A DNA stretch of 38,919 bases from an uncultured Prochlorococcus sp. (GCA_902606505.1 CACLGU010000012.1:1-38919); one strand, 5' to 3'; positions 17,287 through 27,854 are shown, counted from the stretch's first letter. A program made the numbers and translations. The notes: generated by a model from the letters alone, not told the origin.

Positions 17287-17931
17287 GTGATTAGTTTACC
17301 AAAACAGTTAGTTGTAATTGGAGATAGCTCAGTTTATGGCTGGGGAGATAATGTAGGTGGTGGGTGGTGTGAGAGGCTTAGAAAAGATTGGTCCAATAAC
17401 CACAATGGGCCAGTTATTTATCAACTTGGAGTTAGAGGGGATGGGATAGAAAAAGTTTCATCTAGATGGGAAAAAGAATGGTCATCTAGAGGAGAAACGA
17501 GAAGAAATAAACCTAAAGGAATCCTGCTAAATGTTGGTCTTAACGACACTGCAGCAATTGGTCAGAAAAACGGAAGACATCAATTAGATATAGATGGATT
17601 TGAATATGGATTAGAGAGACTCATTAATGAAATGAACTCTCAAACAAATGTCTTTGTTATTGGTCTGACACCAGTTGAGGAAAGCAAAATGCCGTTCGCA
17701 GGATGTCTATGGTACTCAAATGATTTTTGTAATTCTTATGAAAGGAGAATGGAGGAAGTATGCCTGAATCAGAATGTCCCATTTCTTCCTACTTTTAGAG
17801 AAATGTACTCTGATAAAAGGAGCAAAAATTGGATTACGCATGATGGAATTCATCTAAATTCTGAAGGTCATTTCTGGCTTTTCCAGAGACTGAGGAGCTG
17901 GGAGATTCTTACAAAATGGAAGGAATCCTAG
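17287..17931 (+). CDS. SGNH/GDSL-family hydrolase
   Basis: A 214-residue esterase-like protein. Block I is VVIGDSSVYGWGD near residues 9-21 with the nucleophilic serine. Block III is LNVGLNDTAA near 81-90 with the asparagine. Block V is HDGIHLNSEGH near 192-202 with the catalytic Asp and His. There is no signal peptide, so it is probably cytoplasmic. The substrate is unknown; lipid or glycan ester cleavage is typical of the family. A GTG start at 17287 is used. It lies 49 bp after the transporter operon and could be read through from it. Confidence 0.85.
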   Translation: MISLPKQLVVIGDSSVYGWGDNVGGGWCERLRKDWSNNHNGPVIYQLGVRGDGIEKVSSRWEKEWSSRGETRRNKPKGILLNVGLNDTAAIGQKNGRHQLDIDGFEYGLERLINEMNSQTNVFVIGLTPVEESKMPFAGCLWYSNDFCNSYERRMEEVCLNQNVPFLPTFREMYSDKRSKNWITHDGIHLNSEGHFWLFQRLRSWEILTKWKES

Positions 17932-17951
17932 TTCTTTCCAAATATTTTATT

Positions 17952-18689
17952 TTAAAAATATGAATATAAAACAAGAGCAAAGATAGCAAGAATAGAAGCA
18001 ATACTTGTCTGAATAGCATTTACCAATTCATTACTTAATTTATATTTATTTTGAAACTTAGCTCCAATAATACTTTCAGAAAGTGTTGCCAAGAATCCAG
18101 AAATCATAACAACTATAAAATGAAATTTTGTAGAAATAATTGATAGACGAAGCATTATAAAAGACATCAATATTGATCCCAAAACACTAGCTAATGTTCC
18201 CTCTACGCTTATTCCTCCTTCAGTTCCTCTCTCAACCTTTTTAAGTGAAGTAATTAAATATGTGTCTTTACCAAATCTTTTTCCAATTTCGCTGCCAAAA
18301 GTATCCGCCAACTTTGCCGCAAAACTTGCAGCAAAACCTACTTTAAACATTACTATGTTGGCAGCGTTAAATTTAGTCATAATGGCAAGAAATAATCCTG
18401 TAGCTGCAGAGCCCCATACATTTTCTGGACCTCTTCTCCCACCTCTTTTTTCAGCTATTCCTTTTTCTTTTTTAAATTTTAAACCTATTTTGGTAACGAG
18501 AGATCCAAATAATAAATAAATTACAACTGATATCCATCCCTGCCAGGACAAACAACCCCACAAAATTGTGCCTAAAATGCCTGCACTTATCCAACCACTT
18601 TTCGTCATCAAAGGAATCTTGCAAAATATATAAATCAAAATAAAATTAATGCAAAAACCTATAAAAAATTGATTTCTAATTAAATCCAT
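17952..18689 (-). CDS. DUF92 / VTE6-like membrane protein
   Basis: A 245-residue protein with about six or seven membrane segments. The family blocks are KRGGRRGPENVWGSAATGLF near residues 80-99, KLADTFGSEIGKRFGK near 125-140 and VERGTEGGISVEGTLASVLG near 151-170. Plant VTE6 and its cyanobacterial homologue are phytyl-phosphate kinases that recycle phytol from chlorophyll into tocopherol and phylloquinone. Whether this protein does the same is inferred. It lies 6 bp downstream of rsmE on the same strand and probably shares its transcript. Confidence 0.8.
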   Translation of the reverse strand: MDLIRNQFFIGFCINFILIYIFCKIPLMTKSGWISAGILGTILWGCLSWQGWISVVIYLLFGSLVTKIGLKFKKEKGIAEKRGGRRGPENVWGSAATGLFLAIMTKFNAANIVMFKVGFAASFAAKLADTFGSEIGKRFGKDTYLITSLKKVERGTEGGISVEGTLASVLGSILMSFIMLRLSIISTKFHFIVVMISGFLATLSESIIGAKFQNKYKLSNELVNAIQTSIASILAIFALVLYSYF

Positions 18690-18695
18690 ATTTAT

Positions 18696-19466
18696 CTAAA
18701 TTAATTTCAAATCAATTCTCCACTGATTAAGAATTGATGATGCGTTAATACTAGCCGTTGAAGTTCTTAAGATAGTGTCAGAAAGTTTAACAAAGGTAAT
18801 ATTATTTTTATAAAAAAAATTAATTTCTTTAGAGGACCAACCTCCTTCAGGGCCAATTACATTCCAAAAAATACCTCCTTTTTTATTTATAAATTCTTGC
18901 TGTTTTCTTAACCATTGATTTAAGTCATATCTTGTTTCTTCTCTAGTTATAGAAATCGAAACACTTTCTTGATTATCTATACTTTTTAGCCATTCAATAA
19001 TATCCATACCATTTAAAATAGATGGTTTCCATAATCTCTCACTTTGCTCAACTGCTTCTTTGATAATTGAATTCCATCTCAAAAGCTTTCTCGAAAAATT
19101 TAAATTTTTATTTACTTGTCTTTCTGAAAATAATGGTTGTATAAAATCAATTCCTATTTCAGTACACATTTTTAAAATATCCTCAAAACCACTTTTTGGT
19201 ATAACAACAGCAATACCCAATAGGATAATTTCTTTTTCTTGAAATAAGTAAGGTTTTTCTAATTGACTTATTTCTAAAAAATCATTTTTCACTTTTATAG
19301 CTTTCCATAATGAACCCTCTCCATTAGCTATAAATATTTCTTTACCATTTTTTATCCTCATCACTTTATTTATATAATGAGCCTCTTTATTAGTGAGTTC
19401 TAAATTATTGTTCTTAATATTTTCAATTCTTTCATTTGAAATAATTAATCTAGTTAAATCTTCCAT
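18696..19466 (-). CDS. rsmE: 16S rRNA (uracil1498-N3)-methyltransferase
   Basis: A 256-residue SPOUT-class methyltransferase that modifies U1498 of 16S rRNA. An N-terminal PUA-like part (HYINKVMRIKNGKEIFIANGEGSLW near residues 30-54) precedes the knotted SAM-binding domain. Signature blocks are LGIAVVIPKSGFEDILKMCTEIGID, the ERQVNK region, VIGPEGGWSSKEI near 208-220 and LRTSTASINA near the C-terminus. The length is normal. It is the middle gene of a leftward run with DUF3531 upstream and DUF92 downstream. Confidence 0.92.
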   Translation of the reverse strand: MEDLTRLIISNERIENIKNNNLELTNKEAHYINKVMRIKNGKEIFIANGEGSLWKAIKVKNDFLEISQLEKPYLFQEKEIILLGIAVVIPKSGFEDILKMCTEIGIDFIQPLFSERQVNKNLNFSRKLLRWNSIIKEAVEQSERLWKPSILNGMDIIEWLKSIDNQESVSISITREETRYDLNQWLRKQQEFINKKGGIFWNVIGPEGGWSSKEINFFYKNNITFVKLSDTILRTSTASINASSILNQWRIDLKLI

Positions 19467-19475
19467 CTAAAACAT

Positions 19476-19919
19476 TTAATCTTTGAAAACCAAATCTTCA
19501 TGTTCTTCAACAGCCCAATCATTATTTTCGCCACCAATAATAAACTCTTCAATTTTTACGTATTTGTTAGATATCTCATTTAAAGAATTAATTAAGATAT
19601 CTATTGAAATTGAATCTGAGCCTCCAAAATCAACCCAAAATCTTCCCCAAATGTTTTGATATTCCATCTCGCCAACATTATGCATTAACGCAGGGGAAGC
19701 TGAATCTTTTTGGTTGTTATCATATGACATCCAACTCAAATCGGAACCTTCTTCGTGAGTTTGTAAATTCTCGGAGTTAAATCCTCCTAAAGTTCCTATT
19801 GTGTACCAACTATCAAATAGTTGATCTAAATATTTCTTTTCTGCTTGAGTGGGTATCTCAGAAAACTTCATCCAAATCCAACAATTAAAAGGATCAACTT
19901 CTCTAAAAATAATATTCAT
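19476..19919 (-). CDS. DUF3531 family protein
   Basis: A 147-residue soluble acidic protein of a family restricted to cyanobacteria and plastid-bearing organisms, function unknown. Recognisable stretches are FNCWIWMKF near residues 12-20, FDSWYTIGTLGGFNSENLQ near 35-53, and WGRFWVDFGGSDSISIDILI near 90-109. It starts a leftward run 9 bp upstream of rsmE. The ABC ATPase gene runs divergently from an 83-bp gap. Confidence 0.8.
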   Translation of the reverse strand: MNIIFREVDPFNCWIWMKFSEIPTQAEKKYLDQLFDSWYTIGTLGGFNSENLQTHEEGSDLSWMSYDNNQKDSASPALMHNVGEMEYQNIWGRFWVDFGGSDSISIDILINSLNEISNKYVKIEEFIIGGENNDWAVEEHEDLVFKD

Positions 19920-20002
19920 ATTGACTAATAGCTTTTTAAATCTATAGCTATTATAAGTAAGTAATTACAAGATTAAAATTCATATCTATAACTTAATTAA
20001 TA

Positions 20003-20650
20003 ATGCTTGATTTAAAAGAAATATCTTATCAACCTCAAACTGGTGAAAGAAAAATAATAGATAATCTAAATTTAAAAGTTCATGAAAATGAAATCATTTT
20101 AATTTGCGGAGATAGTGGTTCTGGGAAAACAACACTACTCGAAATAATAAGCGGATTAACAAGTCCACAAAAAGGAAAAATTACTTGGAAGAATAAAATC
20201 TTATCTTCTAGGCAAAGAAGATGGTTTTGTGGGGTAGTATTCCAATTTCCTGAAAGATACTTTATAGGTACAACCATTGGTAAAGAATTAAAAATAGGCC
20301 ATAAATCTTTAAGAGAGAAAAATATAGAAATAGTTTTAAATAAGGTTGGTTTGAAAAAAATTAATCTAACCCAACCACCAGAACAACTAAGTGGCGGACA
20401 ACAAAGAAGGTTAGCTGTAGCTGTTCAGCTACTTAGAAATCCCTCAATTCTTTTACTTGATGAGCCAACTGCTGGATTAGACTTTTCAATGAGAAATGAT
20501 GTGAAGAATTTAATTCTTGATTTAAAAAATAAAAATACAATTATTATTGTTACTCATGAACCTGCCTTATTCGAAGACATTCCGTCTAGGATGATCACTC
20601 TAGAAAAAGGGAAAATCAAAAATCTTATGAAAGAAAATCATGAAAGATAG
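20003..20650 (+). CDS. ABC transporter ATP-binding protein (ECF/CbiO- or ABCI10-like)
   Basis: A 215-residue stand-alone ATPase. Walker A is [12 protein letters not shown] near residues 37-48, [10 protein letters not shown] is the Q-loop region, the signature is [14 protein letters not shown] near 127-140, and Walker B is [12 protein letters not shown] near 148-159. The VFQFPE and GQQRRLA patterns resemble the ECF-type transporter ATPases and the plastid ABCI10 protein. No permease or substrate-specific component is adjacent, so the substrate is unknown. It overlaps the hslO start by 11 bp. Confidence 0.82.
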   Translation: MLDLKEISYQPQTGERKIIDNLNLKVHENEIILICGDSGSGKTTLLEIISGLTSPQKGKITWKNKILSSRQRRWFCGVVFQFPERYFIGTTIGKELKIGHKSLREKNIEIVLNKVGLKKINLTQPPEQLSGGQQRRLAVAVQLLRNPSILLLDEPTAGLDFSMRNDVKNLILDLKNKNTIIIVTHEPALFEDIPSRMITLEKGKIKNLMKENHER

Positions 20651-21548
20651 GATAGTGCGAGCCACCGCCGCAAACGGAGGAATAAGATTAGTTGCGGTCT
20701 TAACAACTGAATCTTCTCTAGAAGCCAAAAAAAGACACGATCTTTCTTATTTAACCACCTGTATCTTAGGAAGAGCATTTAGTGCTTCGCTTCTTTTAGC
20801 AAGCTCAATGAAGATAATGCATGGGAGAGTAACTTTAAGAGTTAGGTCTGACGGACCTTTGAAGGGATTGCTAGTTGATGCAGGCAGAGACGGCAAAGTA
20901 AGAGGTTATGTAGGAAATCCCGATTTAGAATTAGATCTAGTCAAAATAGATAGTAATAAATACTCTTTTGATTTCACAAAAGCATTAGGTACAGGATATT
21001 TAAATGTTATTAGAGATAGCGGAATTGGTGAACCCTTTACAAGTACAGTTGAATTAGTAAATGGGAATATTGCAGAAGACTTAGCTTCATATTTATATCA
21101 TTCAGAACAAACTCCTTCTGCTGTATTTATAGGAGAAAAAATTCAAAATCAAGATGTTATTTGTAGTGGCGGCCTATTAGCTCAAGTTTTACCTAAAAAA
21201 GGAACTGACCCTTTACTGGTCTCACTACTTGAAGAAAGATGTAAAGAAATTAATTCTTTCAGCGAAGACCTATTTCAGTCAAAAGATAATCTTCTTTCAT
21301 TAATAAGAAATATATTCCCCGATATTGACGATAAATCAATATCTGAAAAAGCTCGTTCCCAAGAAGTTCATTTTAAATGCAAGTGTTCCAAACAAAGAAG
21401 TTTAAATGCAATGCAAATGATTGATAAGAGCGAGTTGGAGGACATCCTCAAGAAAGATGGCAAGGCAGAATTGGTTTGTGAATTTTGTAAGAATAAATAT
21501 CTTATAAATTATGAGGAAATTAAATCGATGATAGAAAATCAATCATAG
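20640..21548 (+). CDS. hslO: Redox-regulated holdase Hsp33
   Basis: A 302-residue cytosolic chaperone activated by oxidation. The N-terminal domain begins [16 protein letters not shown] and includes the [13 protein letters not shown] and [14 protein letters not shown] blocks. The C-terminal zinc switch has the four expected cysteines, C-x-C in FKCKCS and C-x2-C in VCEFCKN. In response to oxidative stress these form disulfides, release zinc and expose a binding surface for unfolded proteins. The overlap with the ABC ATPase suggests co-transcription, and the 3' end overlaps the convergent CPP1-like gene by 6 bp. Confidence 0.93.
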   Translation: MKDRIVRATAANGGIRLVAVLTTESSLEAKKRHDLSYLTTCILGRAFSASLLLASSMKIMHGRVTLRVRSDGPLKGLLVDAGRDGKVRGYVGNPDLELDLVKIDSNKYSFDFTKALGTGYLNVIRDSGIGEPFTSTVELVNGNIAEDLASYLYHSEQTPSAVFIGEKIQNQDVICSGGLLAQVLPKKGTDPLLVSLLEERCKEINSFSEDLFQSKDNLLSLIRNIFPDIDDKSISEKARSQEVHFKCKCSKQRSLNAMQMIDKSELEDILKKDGKAELVCEFCKNKYLINYEEIKSMIENQS

Positions 21549-22217
21549 AAAGATAACGCCTAGCCATAAAATAACCATGGCTGGGATAGATTGAATTTTC
21601 TGTATAGATAAAGAATTGTTTGATAATTCCTGAATAAAAGAATTAGTCTCAAGTAACCCTCCGAATATTAATCCTATCGAAAGAAAGGTAACACTCCATC
21701 CAAGAGAGCCAATAAATCTTTTACCAGATTTAATTTGAGTATAGGTAAGTATTAATGTTGAGATAGAAAGCAAAAGTCTAATATTTGAATCTGGACTAAT
21801 AAATAACAAAATTAAAAATAATATCCCAACTGATATTTTTATTGAAAGATTATTAAATGAGGGAGGCGTTATTTTTGGCAGACTATACTGATTTGAGTTA
21901 TTAGAATTATTATTTAAATTTTTTATCTTTGAAAGAAGTGGAAAATTGTTATTGGTAAATTGATTAATTTGTTTTTCTTTTTTTGAAGCACTTACAGCTC
22001 CATAACTTACATTACCTGATTGCCTGGCTTTCAAACTACCCATCAGTAATTGATCGAAGGAAGATTCTATTTTCGCCTTCAGAATTAAATCTTCACCAGC
22101 CTCTTTAACTTTAAGGTCTCTGGCTCTCTGAATATCCTCAAAAGCAGCACCTTCTTCTACACCTAAAATTTCATAAGGTGATTTTTCACTATTGTTTTTG
22201 CTACTGTTTGAGTCCAA
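21543..22217 (-). CDS. CPP1-like (DUF3353) J-like membrane protein
   Basis: A 224-residue protein. The N-terminus is a degenerate J-like domain ([22 protein letters not shown], without the HPD motif). A Ser/Asn-rich linker near residues 70-115 follows, then about four membrane segments ([12 protein letters not shown] onward). It matches the cyanobacterial/plastid CPP1 (CDF1-related) family. Plant CPP1 is a chaperone for light-dependent protochlorophyllide reductase. Such a role here is inferred. It lies 51 bp downstream of prfC on the same strand. Confidence 0.78.
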   Translation of the reverse strand: MDSNSSKNNSEKSPYEILGVEEGAAFEDIQRARDLKVKEAGEDLILKAKIESSFDQLLMGSLKARQSGNVSYGAVSASKKEKQINQFTNNNFPLLSKIKNLNNNSNNSNQYSLPKITPPSFNNLSIKISVGILFLILLFISPDSNIRLLLSISTLILTYTQIKSGKRFIGSLGWSVTFLSIGLIFGGLLETNSFIQELSNNSLSIQKIQSIPAMVILWLGVIFL

Positions 22218-22268
22218 AATTTTTTACCAATACTAATAGACTAACCAATTTTATAATCCATTAAGGCT

Positions 22269-23906
22269 TTATAAAACAATTGGTTCGACTCCACTAACAA
22301 CAGGGGCAACTTTGCTTAAAGTTAATTGATTATTGTCTTCAACAAATTGATTTAGATTCCATTCATTTTTAAAAAGAATAACTGGCCTATTCCAACAATC
22401 TTTAGCTATTTTACAATTAAATATTCTCCCTAGTTTTTCAATGGCTGGCCATCCATCAGAAATCCATCTAGCTAATTGATATGGCATTGTTTCAAGATTT
22501 GCATCTACACCATATTCACTCCTTAATCTGTGAGTTACTACCTCCAACTGCAATTGACCAACTGCTGCGAGTATAGGGTCTCTTTTGCTCTCATCAAAAT
22601 CATAAAGAATCTGGACAGCACCTTCTTCGCGAAGTTCATTAACTCCCTTTCTAAAGTTTTTAAATGCTGAGGGATTTGGATTCCTTAGCCAGCTGAATAT
22701 TTCAGGACTAAAGGATGGTATGCCCTCATATTCCAGATGAGTACCAGTATAAAGAGTATCTCCAATAGAAAACATCCCTGGATTATTCAAACCAATAACA
22801 TCTCCAGGATAGGCATCATCAACAACTTCTCTATCTTGCCCAAATATTTTTTGTGGTCTTGATAATCTGATTGTTTTCCCAGTTCTGGAATGTTTAACTG
22901 ACATATCCTTTTCAAATTTACCACTACAAACCCTTATAAAAGCAACCCTATCTCTGTGCTTTGGATCCATATTTGCCTGAAGCTTAAAAATAAACCCACT
23001 AAATTCATCGCTTGCAGGTTCAATATCTCCTTTATTACTATTTCTTGAAGTTGGTTTTTGTGCCATTTTTAAAAAACTATCTAAAAATGGTCTTACACCA
23101 AAATTAGTCATGGCAGATCCAAAGAAAACTGGGGTTAAAGAGCCATTAAAAACTTTTTCTTTTTCAAATTTCGATCCTGCCTCATCAAGAACCTCCAATT
23201 CTTCAAGTGAGTTTTCAAGTAAATCTTTCTCTACATATTTTGAAAGCTCTTTATCTTCAAGACTTAATCTTTTCTCATTCGATTGTTTCCCTCTAACGGC
23301 TTTATCAAATAAAATCACCTCTTTCGAAAATCTATCAATAACCCCTCTAAATTCCTCGCCACTCCCAATTGGCCAGTTAATAGGTAAAGTATTCAATCCA
23401 AGTTCTGATTCAATTTCATCAAGTAAAGAAAATGGCTCTCTTCCTGGTCTATCCATTTTATTTATGAAAGTAAATATTGGTATTTTTCGCATCTTGCAAA
23501 CTTCAAACAATTTTCTAGTTTGAGGTTCTAGTCCTTTAGCAGCATCTTCCAGCATAACTGCATTATCAGCAGCAGCTAGTGTTCTATAAGTATCTTCAGA
23601 GAAATCTTGGTGTCCTGGCGTATCTAATAGATTGATTACTGATCTTTCATATTCAAATTGCAATACAGTTGATGTAATAGAAATTCCTCTTTGTTTCTCA
23701 AGTTCCATCCAGTCTGAGGTAGCTTTTCTCTGATTACCCCTAGCTTTTACAGCTCCTGCCTGTTGAATTGCACCTCCATACAAAAGAAGCTTCTCAGTAA
23801 GAGTCGTTTTCCCAGCATCTGGATGTGAAATAATAGCAAAATTTCTTCTTTTATTTACTGCATCCAGTATTTCTTTATTATTTAGAATTTTAGTACCTAA
23901 GCTCAT
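22269..23906 (-). CDS. prfC: Peptide chain release factor 3
   Basis: A 545-residue translational GTPase that recycles release factors RF1/RF2 after termination. The G motifs are [13 protein letters not shown] near residues 27-39 (G1), RGISITST (G2), [13 protein letters not shown] near 92-104 (G3), [11 protein letters not shown] (G4) and GSAMTNFG (G5). The C-terminal half includes FVEDNNQL. The length matches RF3 (about 530) rather than EF-G. The ATG at 23906 is the natural start. The neighbour upstream is a methyltransferase gene on the same strand. Confidence 0.95.
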   Translation of the reverse strand: MSLGTKILNNKEILDAVNKRRNFAIISHPDAGKTTLTEKLLLYGGAIQQAGAVKARGNQRKATSDWMELEKQRGISITSTVLQFEYERSVINLLDTPGHQDFSEDTYRTLAAADNAVMLEDAAKGLEPQTRKLFEVCKMRKIPIFTFINKMDRPGREPFSLLDEIESELGLNTLPINWPIGSGEEFRGVIDRFSKEVILFDKAVRGKQSNEKRLSLEDKELSKYVEKDLLENSLEELEVLDEAGSKFEKEKVFNGSLTPVFFGSAMTNFGVRPFLDSFLKMAQKPTSRNSNKGDIEPASDEFSGFIFKLQANMDPKHRDRVAFIRVCSGKFEKDMSVKHSRTGKTIRLSRPQKIFGQDREVVDDAYPGDVIGLNNPGMFSIGDTLYTGTHLEYEGIPSFSPEIFSWLRNPNPSAFKNFRKGVNELREEGAVQILYDFDESKRDPILAAVGQLQLEVVTHRLRSEYGVDANLETMPYQLARWISDGWPAIEKLGRIFNCKIAKDCWNRPVILFKNEWNLNQFVEDNNQLTLSKVAPVVSGVEPIVL

Positions 23907-23937
23907 TTATATAATATAAGGGCCTTTCACTTAGTTC

Positions 23938-24633
23938 TTAAACATTACCATAGACTATTAAGTAATTATCACCTTCTTCAAACACATCTAAAGAGGATAG
24001 ATCATTCTCTAAAGTGAAATTTTTTAACTCTTTAAAAGTATAAGAAGCTCTTAAAGATGCATAATAATCATTAGTTAAAGTCTCATTATATTTATTTGAA
24101 CATTGTGCTTTGAGTTCTAAAGCAGACTTTTCATCTAATGGCCTTTTTAAGTCCTTGTGAAAATTTACAGTGATATTACTAGACAAACTTCTTATAGTTT
24201 TGAAGAAATCTTCAAGATTGGTAATGTGATGAATCAAACTATTACTTACAAGCAAACTAATTCTTTTTTTAAAAAAGAAATTATTTAATTTAATGTCTTT
24301 GATGTCAGAACAAATGTAGCTTAAATTTTTTAATTTTTCTTGATTAGTAGAAATACTTTTATTATATTCTGCTCTTAAAATCATCTCTTTAGAACCATCT
24401 ATTCCAACTACTTCAGTATTAGGCCATTTTATTGCTAACTTCTCCGAAATATTCCCTGGGCCGCATCCTAAATCAACTATTAAATCTTTTTCACCTAAAG
24501 AAATATTTTTTCTCAAAAGATAATAATTTATTTGATTAATTAGACTAACTTCCCCTTCTGAAAAATCAGCTTCGTCATAAGAAATGACCTGCTCTTTTTC
24601 TACCATTAATTCAGGTTCAGGGATTCTTTCCAT
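23938..24633 (-). CDS. Class I SAM-dependent methyltransferase
   Basis: A 231-residue protein from the ATG at 24633 (MERIPEPELMVEKEQ). Sixteen more codons are open upstream to an ATG at 24681, but they are hydrophobic and unlike the fold. Motif I is LIVDLGCGPGNISEKL, followed by the acidic VVGIDGSKEMI, SYICSDIKD and the LLVSNSLIHHITN segment. This is the Methyltransf_25 type fold. The substrate is unknown. No neighbour suggests a pathway; it could be read with prfC, which begins 31 bp downstream. Confidence 0.8.
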   Translation of the reverse strand: MERIPEPELMVEKEQVISYDEADFSEGEVSLINQINYYLLRKNISLGEKDLIVDLGCGPGNISEKLAIKWPNTEVVGIDGSKEMILRAEYNKSISTNQEKLKNLSYICSDIKDIKLNNFFFKKRISLLVSNSLIHHITNLEDFFKTIRSLSSNITVNFHKDLKRPLDEKSALELKAQCSNKYNETLTNDYYASLRASYTFKELKNFTLENDLSSLDVFEEGDNYLIVYGNV

Positions 24634-24766
24634 AATCCTTTTTTGAAACAAAAATTTCATATTAAACATAATTCTACACAAACCGTTAAATAGTGGTAAA
24701 AATGGTTGCAGACGCCACAGGTAGAGTTATTCTTCCAGTACGGGTTATTTACATACGTTTTTTATC

Positions 24767-27100
24767 GTGACTGTTGCACCAAATAAAGCCTCTTCAGAGA
24801 GCAATTCCAATAATCTTAAAAAAGATGATTTTCCAAAGACTGCGCCAGCTGCTTATCCAGTTTTTTTCAGATCTTACAGTAGAAAAACCTCATCTGGCAA
24901 AAGGGAGAACTGGAGCGAAGTAGGCGAAAGGAATTTATCGGGATTAAAAGAATTAGGCAAACTTTCTGATGAAGAATTGATCCTAATGAGAGAGATGCAA
25001 AGTAACCAAAAAGCCCAACCTTCAGGAAGATGGTTATGGATAGGCGGAACCCCTTGGATTAATAAAAACCAAAATTTCTCAGGAGCATACAACTGCACCT
25101 CAACAAACTTAATTGATTGGGAAGCCTTCGCATTAATGATGGACTTAGCAATGATGGGATGTGGAACAGGTGCAATAATTGAGCCTCATTTTATAAATAA
25201 TCTACCTACGGTTATTAACAAAATAAATATTAAATCAGTCAGTGAAGTTGGAATAACTCCTAAAGATCAAAGAGAAGAAAAGTCATCAATAGAAATCAAA
25301 GGAAAAGATCTTCACATCAAAGTTGGAGACAGCCGAAAAGGCTGGGTAAATAGCTATAAATATCTTCTTGAGGCATCAAGTAATAAAAATCTTGAAAGAG
25401 AAATTGATGTTTATATAAATTTGGAAGATATTAGACCTGCTGGAGAATCATTAAAAGGTTTTGGTGGGATGGCAAATCCTATTAAATTGAAAGATCTCTA
25501 CTCCAGAGTCGCATCACTTCTTGGAAAGGCAATAGGCAGGAAATTAAGTACAGTAGAGTGTTGTTTATTAATTGATGAAGCTGCAGTAACTATCGTTGCT
25601 GGAAATATAAGAAGAAGTGCGGGAATGAGACAATTTGCTTCAGATGATAGGGAAGCAGCCTCAGCAAAAGAAAATTTATGGAGTCAAGATGAGAATGGTA
25701 ATTGGAGAATAGATCCTGAAAAAGATGCCCTTAGGATGGCTAATCATACTAGGGTTTACCATACAAAACCTACTTACCAAACTGTTTTGGATGCTGTAAC
25801 AAAACAATTCCACTCTGGTGAGGGAGCTATTCAATTTGCTCCAGAAGCAATCGCAAGGTCAAATGCAGATATTCTCAAAGATGACGAATTGAGAAAGGAA
25901 TTTATTGAAATATACTCAGAGCAAGGTAAGGATGAAGCGAGAAATTGGATAAATAGTAGTTATGGTCCATTCTCTGAAGAAGAGCTAGACCACAGGATGA
26001 GCCGATATGGACTTAACCCTTGTGGTGAGATCTTGGGAAATGATTTCCACTGCAATTTGGCTGAAGTTCATTTAAATCAGATAGATCCTGAAAATTTTGA
26101 AGAGCAAAAAAAAGCTTTTAAGGCAGCAGCTCTTTCTGTAGCATGCTTACTTAATCATGAATTTGAAGTTGAGCGTTACAGAAAAAGTAGGGAATATGAT
26201 CCTATTGTAGGAGTAAGTTTCACTGGATTATTTGATTTTTGTGTCCATGCCTTTGGGACGCCATGGTTGGAATGGTGGGAAGCAGGAAGGCCAAATAACG
26301 AAAAAGGGAAGGCCTTCAAAGAAAAAGAAGCTAAATTCTTAGATTCTTGGAGAAAGATAGTAAAAGAAACTGTATGGGAATATTGTGATAAGCACAATCT
26401 AAGGAGACCAAATAGATGCACAACAGTTCAGCCAGCTGGAACTAAAAGTCTTCTTACAGGGGCAGCTCCAGGATGGCATCCTCCAAAGGCTCAAAGATTC
26501 ATAAGAAGAATAACTTTCAGAAAAAATGATCCAATCGCTTTAGCTTGCATGGATTATGGTTACTCAGTTGTTCCATCTCAATCTGATAAAGATGAAAATG
26601 GTTGCTTGCTCGATAATCCATTTGATCCAAGATGTACAGAATGGTTAGTTGAAATCCCTACAGAAGTTAGTTGGGCAAATATAGATGGTGCAGACCAAAT
26701 AGACATCAACAATTTCTCTGCACTAGCCCAATTTGATTTTTACATGCAAGTGCAGAAATTTTACACAGAGCATAATACCTCTGCAACCGTAGAATTTAGA
26801 GAAAATGAAATCGAGGATTTAGCTAAGGCTATTCATAATGCAATAGAAAGTAATGAGGGATATATTTCAGCGGCATTGCTAGCTAGATTTAGTGCTAACG
26901 CTACTTTCCCTAGATTACCCTTTGAACCAATAAGTAAAGATGAATATATATCATTGCAAAATAAAGTAATAGAAAGGAAAGTTAATAACGATTTCTTTGA
27001 TGCTCTTAATAAATATGATGTTGGAGAACTATCTGAAGCAGGACCAGCAGGTTGTGATTCAGATAAGTGCTTGCTCCCTCTTGCTAAACCAAAAGATTAA
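24767..27100 (+). CDS. nrdJ: Adenosylcobalamin-dependent ribonucleoside-triphosphate reductase (class II)
   Basis: A 777-residue monomeric B12-dependent enzyme reducing ribonucleotides to deoxyribonucleotides. The redox cysteine lies in AYNCTSTN near residue 110, and the radical cysteine in NPCGEILG near residues 417-424. PAGTKSLLTGAAPGWHPPKAQR is the conserved late loop. The C-terminal cysteine pair GCDSDKCLLP passes electrons from thioredoxin. No class I subunit is in the window, in keeping with Prochlorococcus relying on the B12 enzyme. A GTG start at 24767 is chosen; the N-terminal 25 residues are low-complexity. No cobalamin riboswitch was recognised upstream. Confidence 0.95.
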   Translation: MTVAPNKASSESNSNNLKKDDFPKTAPAAYPVFFRSYSRKTSSGKRENWSEVGERNLSGLKELGKLSDEELILMREMQSNQKAQPSGRWLWIGGTPWINKNQNFSGAYNCTSTNLIDWEAFALMMDLAMMGCGTGAIIEPHFINNLPTVINKINIKSVSEVGITPKDQREEKSSIEIKGKDLHIKVGDSRKGWVNSYKYLLEASSNKNLEREIDVYINLEDIRPAGESLKGFGGMANPIKLKDLYSRVASLLGKAIGRKLSTVECCLLIDEAAVTIVAGNIRRSAGMRQFASDDREAASAKENLWSQDENGNWRIDPEKDALRMANHTRVYHTKPTYQTVLDAVTKQFHSGEGAIQFAPEAIARSNADILKDDELRKEFIEIYSEQGKDEARNWINSSYGPFSEEELDHRMSRYGLNPCGEILGNDFHCNLAEVHLNQIDPENFEEQKKAFKAAALSVACLLNHEFEVERYRKSREYDPIVGVSFTGLFDFCVHAFGTPWLEWWEAGRPNNEKGKAFKEKEAKFLDSWRKIVKETVWEYCDKHNLRRPNRCTTVQPAGTKSLLTGAAPGWHPPKAQRFIRRITFRKNDPIALACMDYGYSVVPSQSDKDENGCLLDNPFDPRCTEWLVEIPTEVSWANIDGADQIDINNFSALAQFDFYMQVQKFYTEHNTSATVEFRENEIEDLAKAIHNAIESNEGYISAALLARFSANATFPRLPFEPISKDEYISLQNKVIERKVNNDFFDALNKYDVGELSEAGPAGCDSDKCLLPLAKPKD

Positions 27101-27188
27101 ATTTTGAATTATTTGTAAAAAAAAAATATAAATTAGTTTTTAAAAATTTAATTTATGGCTACCTCTTAAATAGGGACATAAACTTTTT

Positions 27189-27455
27189 ATGACATTAAGC
27201 TTAAATATTGGGAACTTTTTTAATGATTCCTCTAGTCATGCATTAGTGGACGAGCTAAGAAAAAGAACATTACAAGAGGATATATTAGATTTTGAGGAAA
27301 AGTTTAACTCCAAAAACGAAAAAAATCTACACATATATATATGTAGATTTCTAAAAAATAGATCAATATCCAGAGGCCTAGCCTCTAGATGGTTAATAAC
27401 CATAATTGAAAACAAAGAATCAAAAATTGATGCTTTACAAAAATTAAATAATTAG
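27189..27455 (+). CDS. Small hypothetical protein
   Basis: An 88-residue protein with mixed charge and probably helical (DELRKRTLQEDILDFEEKF in the middle, RFLKNRSISRGLASRWLI later). It has no signal or membrane segment and no family that I recognise. Its coding sequence contains an inverted repeat, AAATCTACA ... TGTAGATTT, around an AT repeat near 27325-27352. The 3' end overlaps the next, convergent gene by 4 bp. Confidence 0.55.
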   Translation: MTLSLNIGNFFNDSSSHALVDELRKRTLQEDILDFEEKFNSKNEKNLHIYICRFLKNRSISRGLASRWLITIIENKESKIDALQKLNN

Positions 27456-27646
27456 GTCAGCCCTGATAGTTTCCATAGAGCAATTCCAAAAATTGAGAAT
27501 CCCATAATAAAAGTAAAAGCCAACGCATTTACCAATTGAACCTTATCGTTCATTCTGTTTGCGAATGGTAATAATTGAGCAAATAATGGAGTCTCTTCAA
27601 CTATTGCAGATTTTTTTACTGTAGGTTTTTTGCTTCTAGAAAACAT
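27452..27646 (-). CDS. Small single-pass membrane protein
   Basis: A 64-residue protein. A basic start (MFSRSKKPTVKK), then FAQLLPFANRMNDKVQ, then one membrane segment near residues 40-60 (ALAFTFIMGFSIFGIALWKL). Size and layout resemble small thylakoid proteins such as high-light-inducible proteins, but the E-x2-NGR chlorophyll-binding motif of that family is absent, so I do not assign it. The convergent gene overlaps its end. The ATG at 27646 is the only sensible start. Confidence 0.6.
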   Translation of the reverse strand: MFSRSKKPTVKKSAIVEETPLFAQLLPFANRMNDKVQLVNALAFTFIMGFSIFGIALWKLSGLT

Positions 27647-27854
27647 AAAACAAATTTTATAATCTTAAGAATTTTACATTTAAAAGTTGATTAAATAAAA
27701 AATACTTCTCAAAAACGAACAAAATGTAACCTGTAAGCAATTACGCTAGGATTATGATAAATATCCTTATCAGAAAGCTAATATATCATTAATATATTAA
27801 GTTTATTTATTAAAAACCTAGACAAATAATTTTAATGGATGTTACTATAAATTT

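Noticed and set aside
23110..23523. 137-codon frame antisense to prfC.
   Set aside because: Serine- and phenylalanine-rich shadow of a conserved GTPase gene; no supporting signal.
24690..24766. Possible cobalamin riboswitch before the B12-dependent reductase gene (GCCACAGG seen).
   Set aside because: The stretch is too short, and the other B12-box and core elements of cobalamin riboswitches are not visible.
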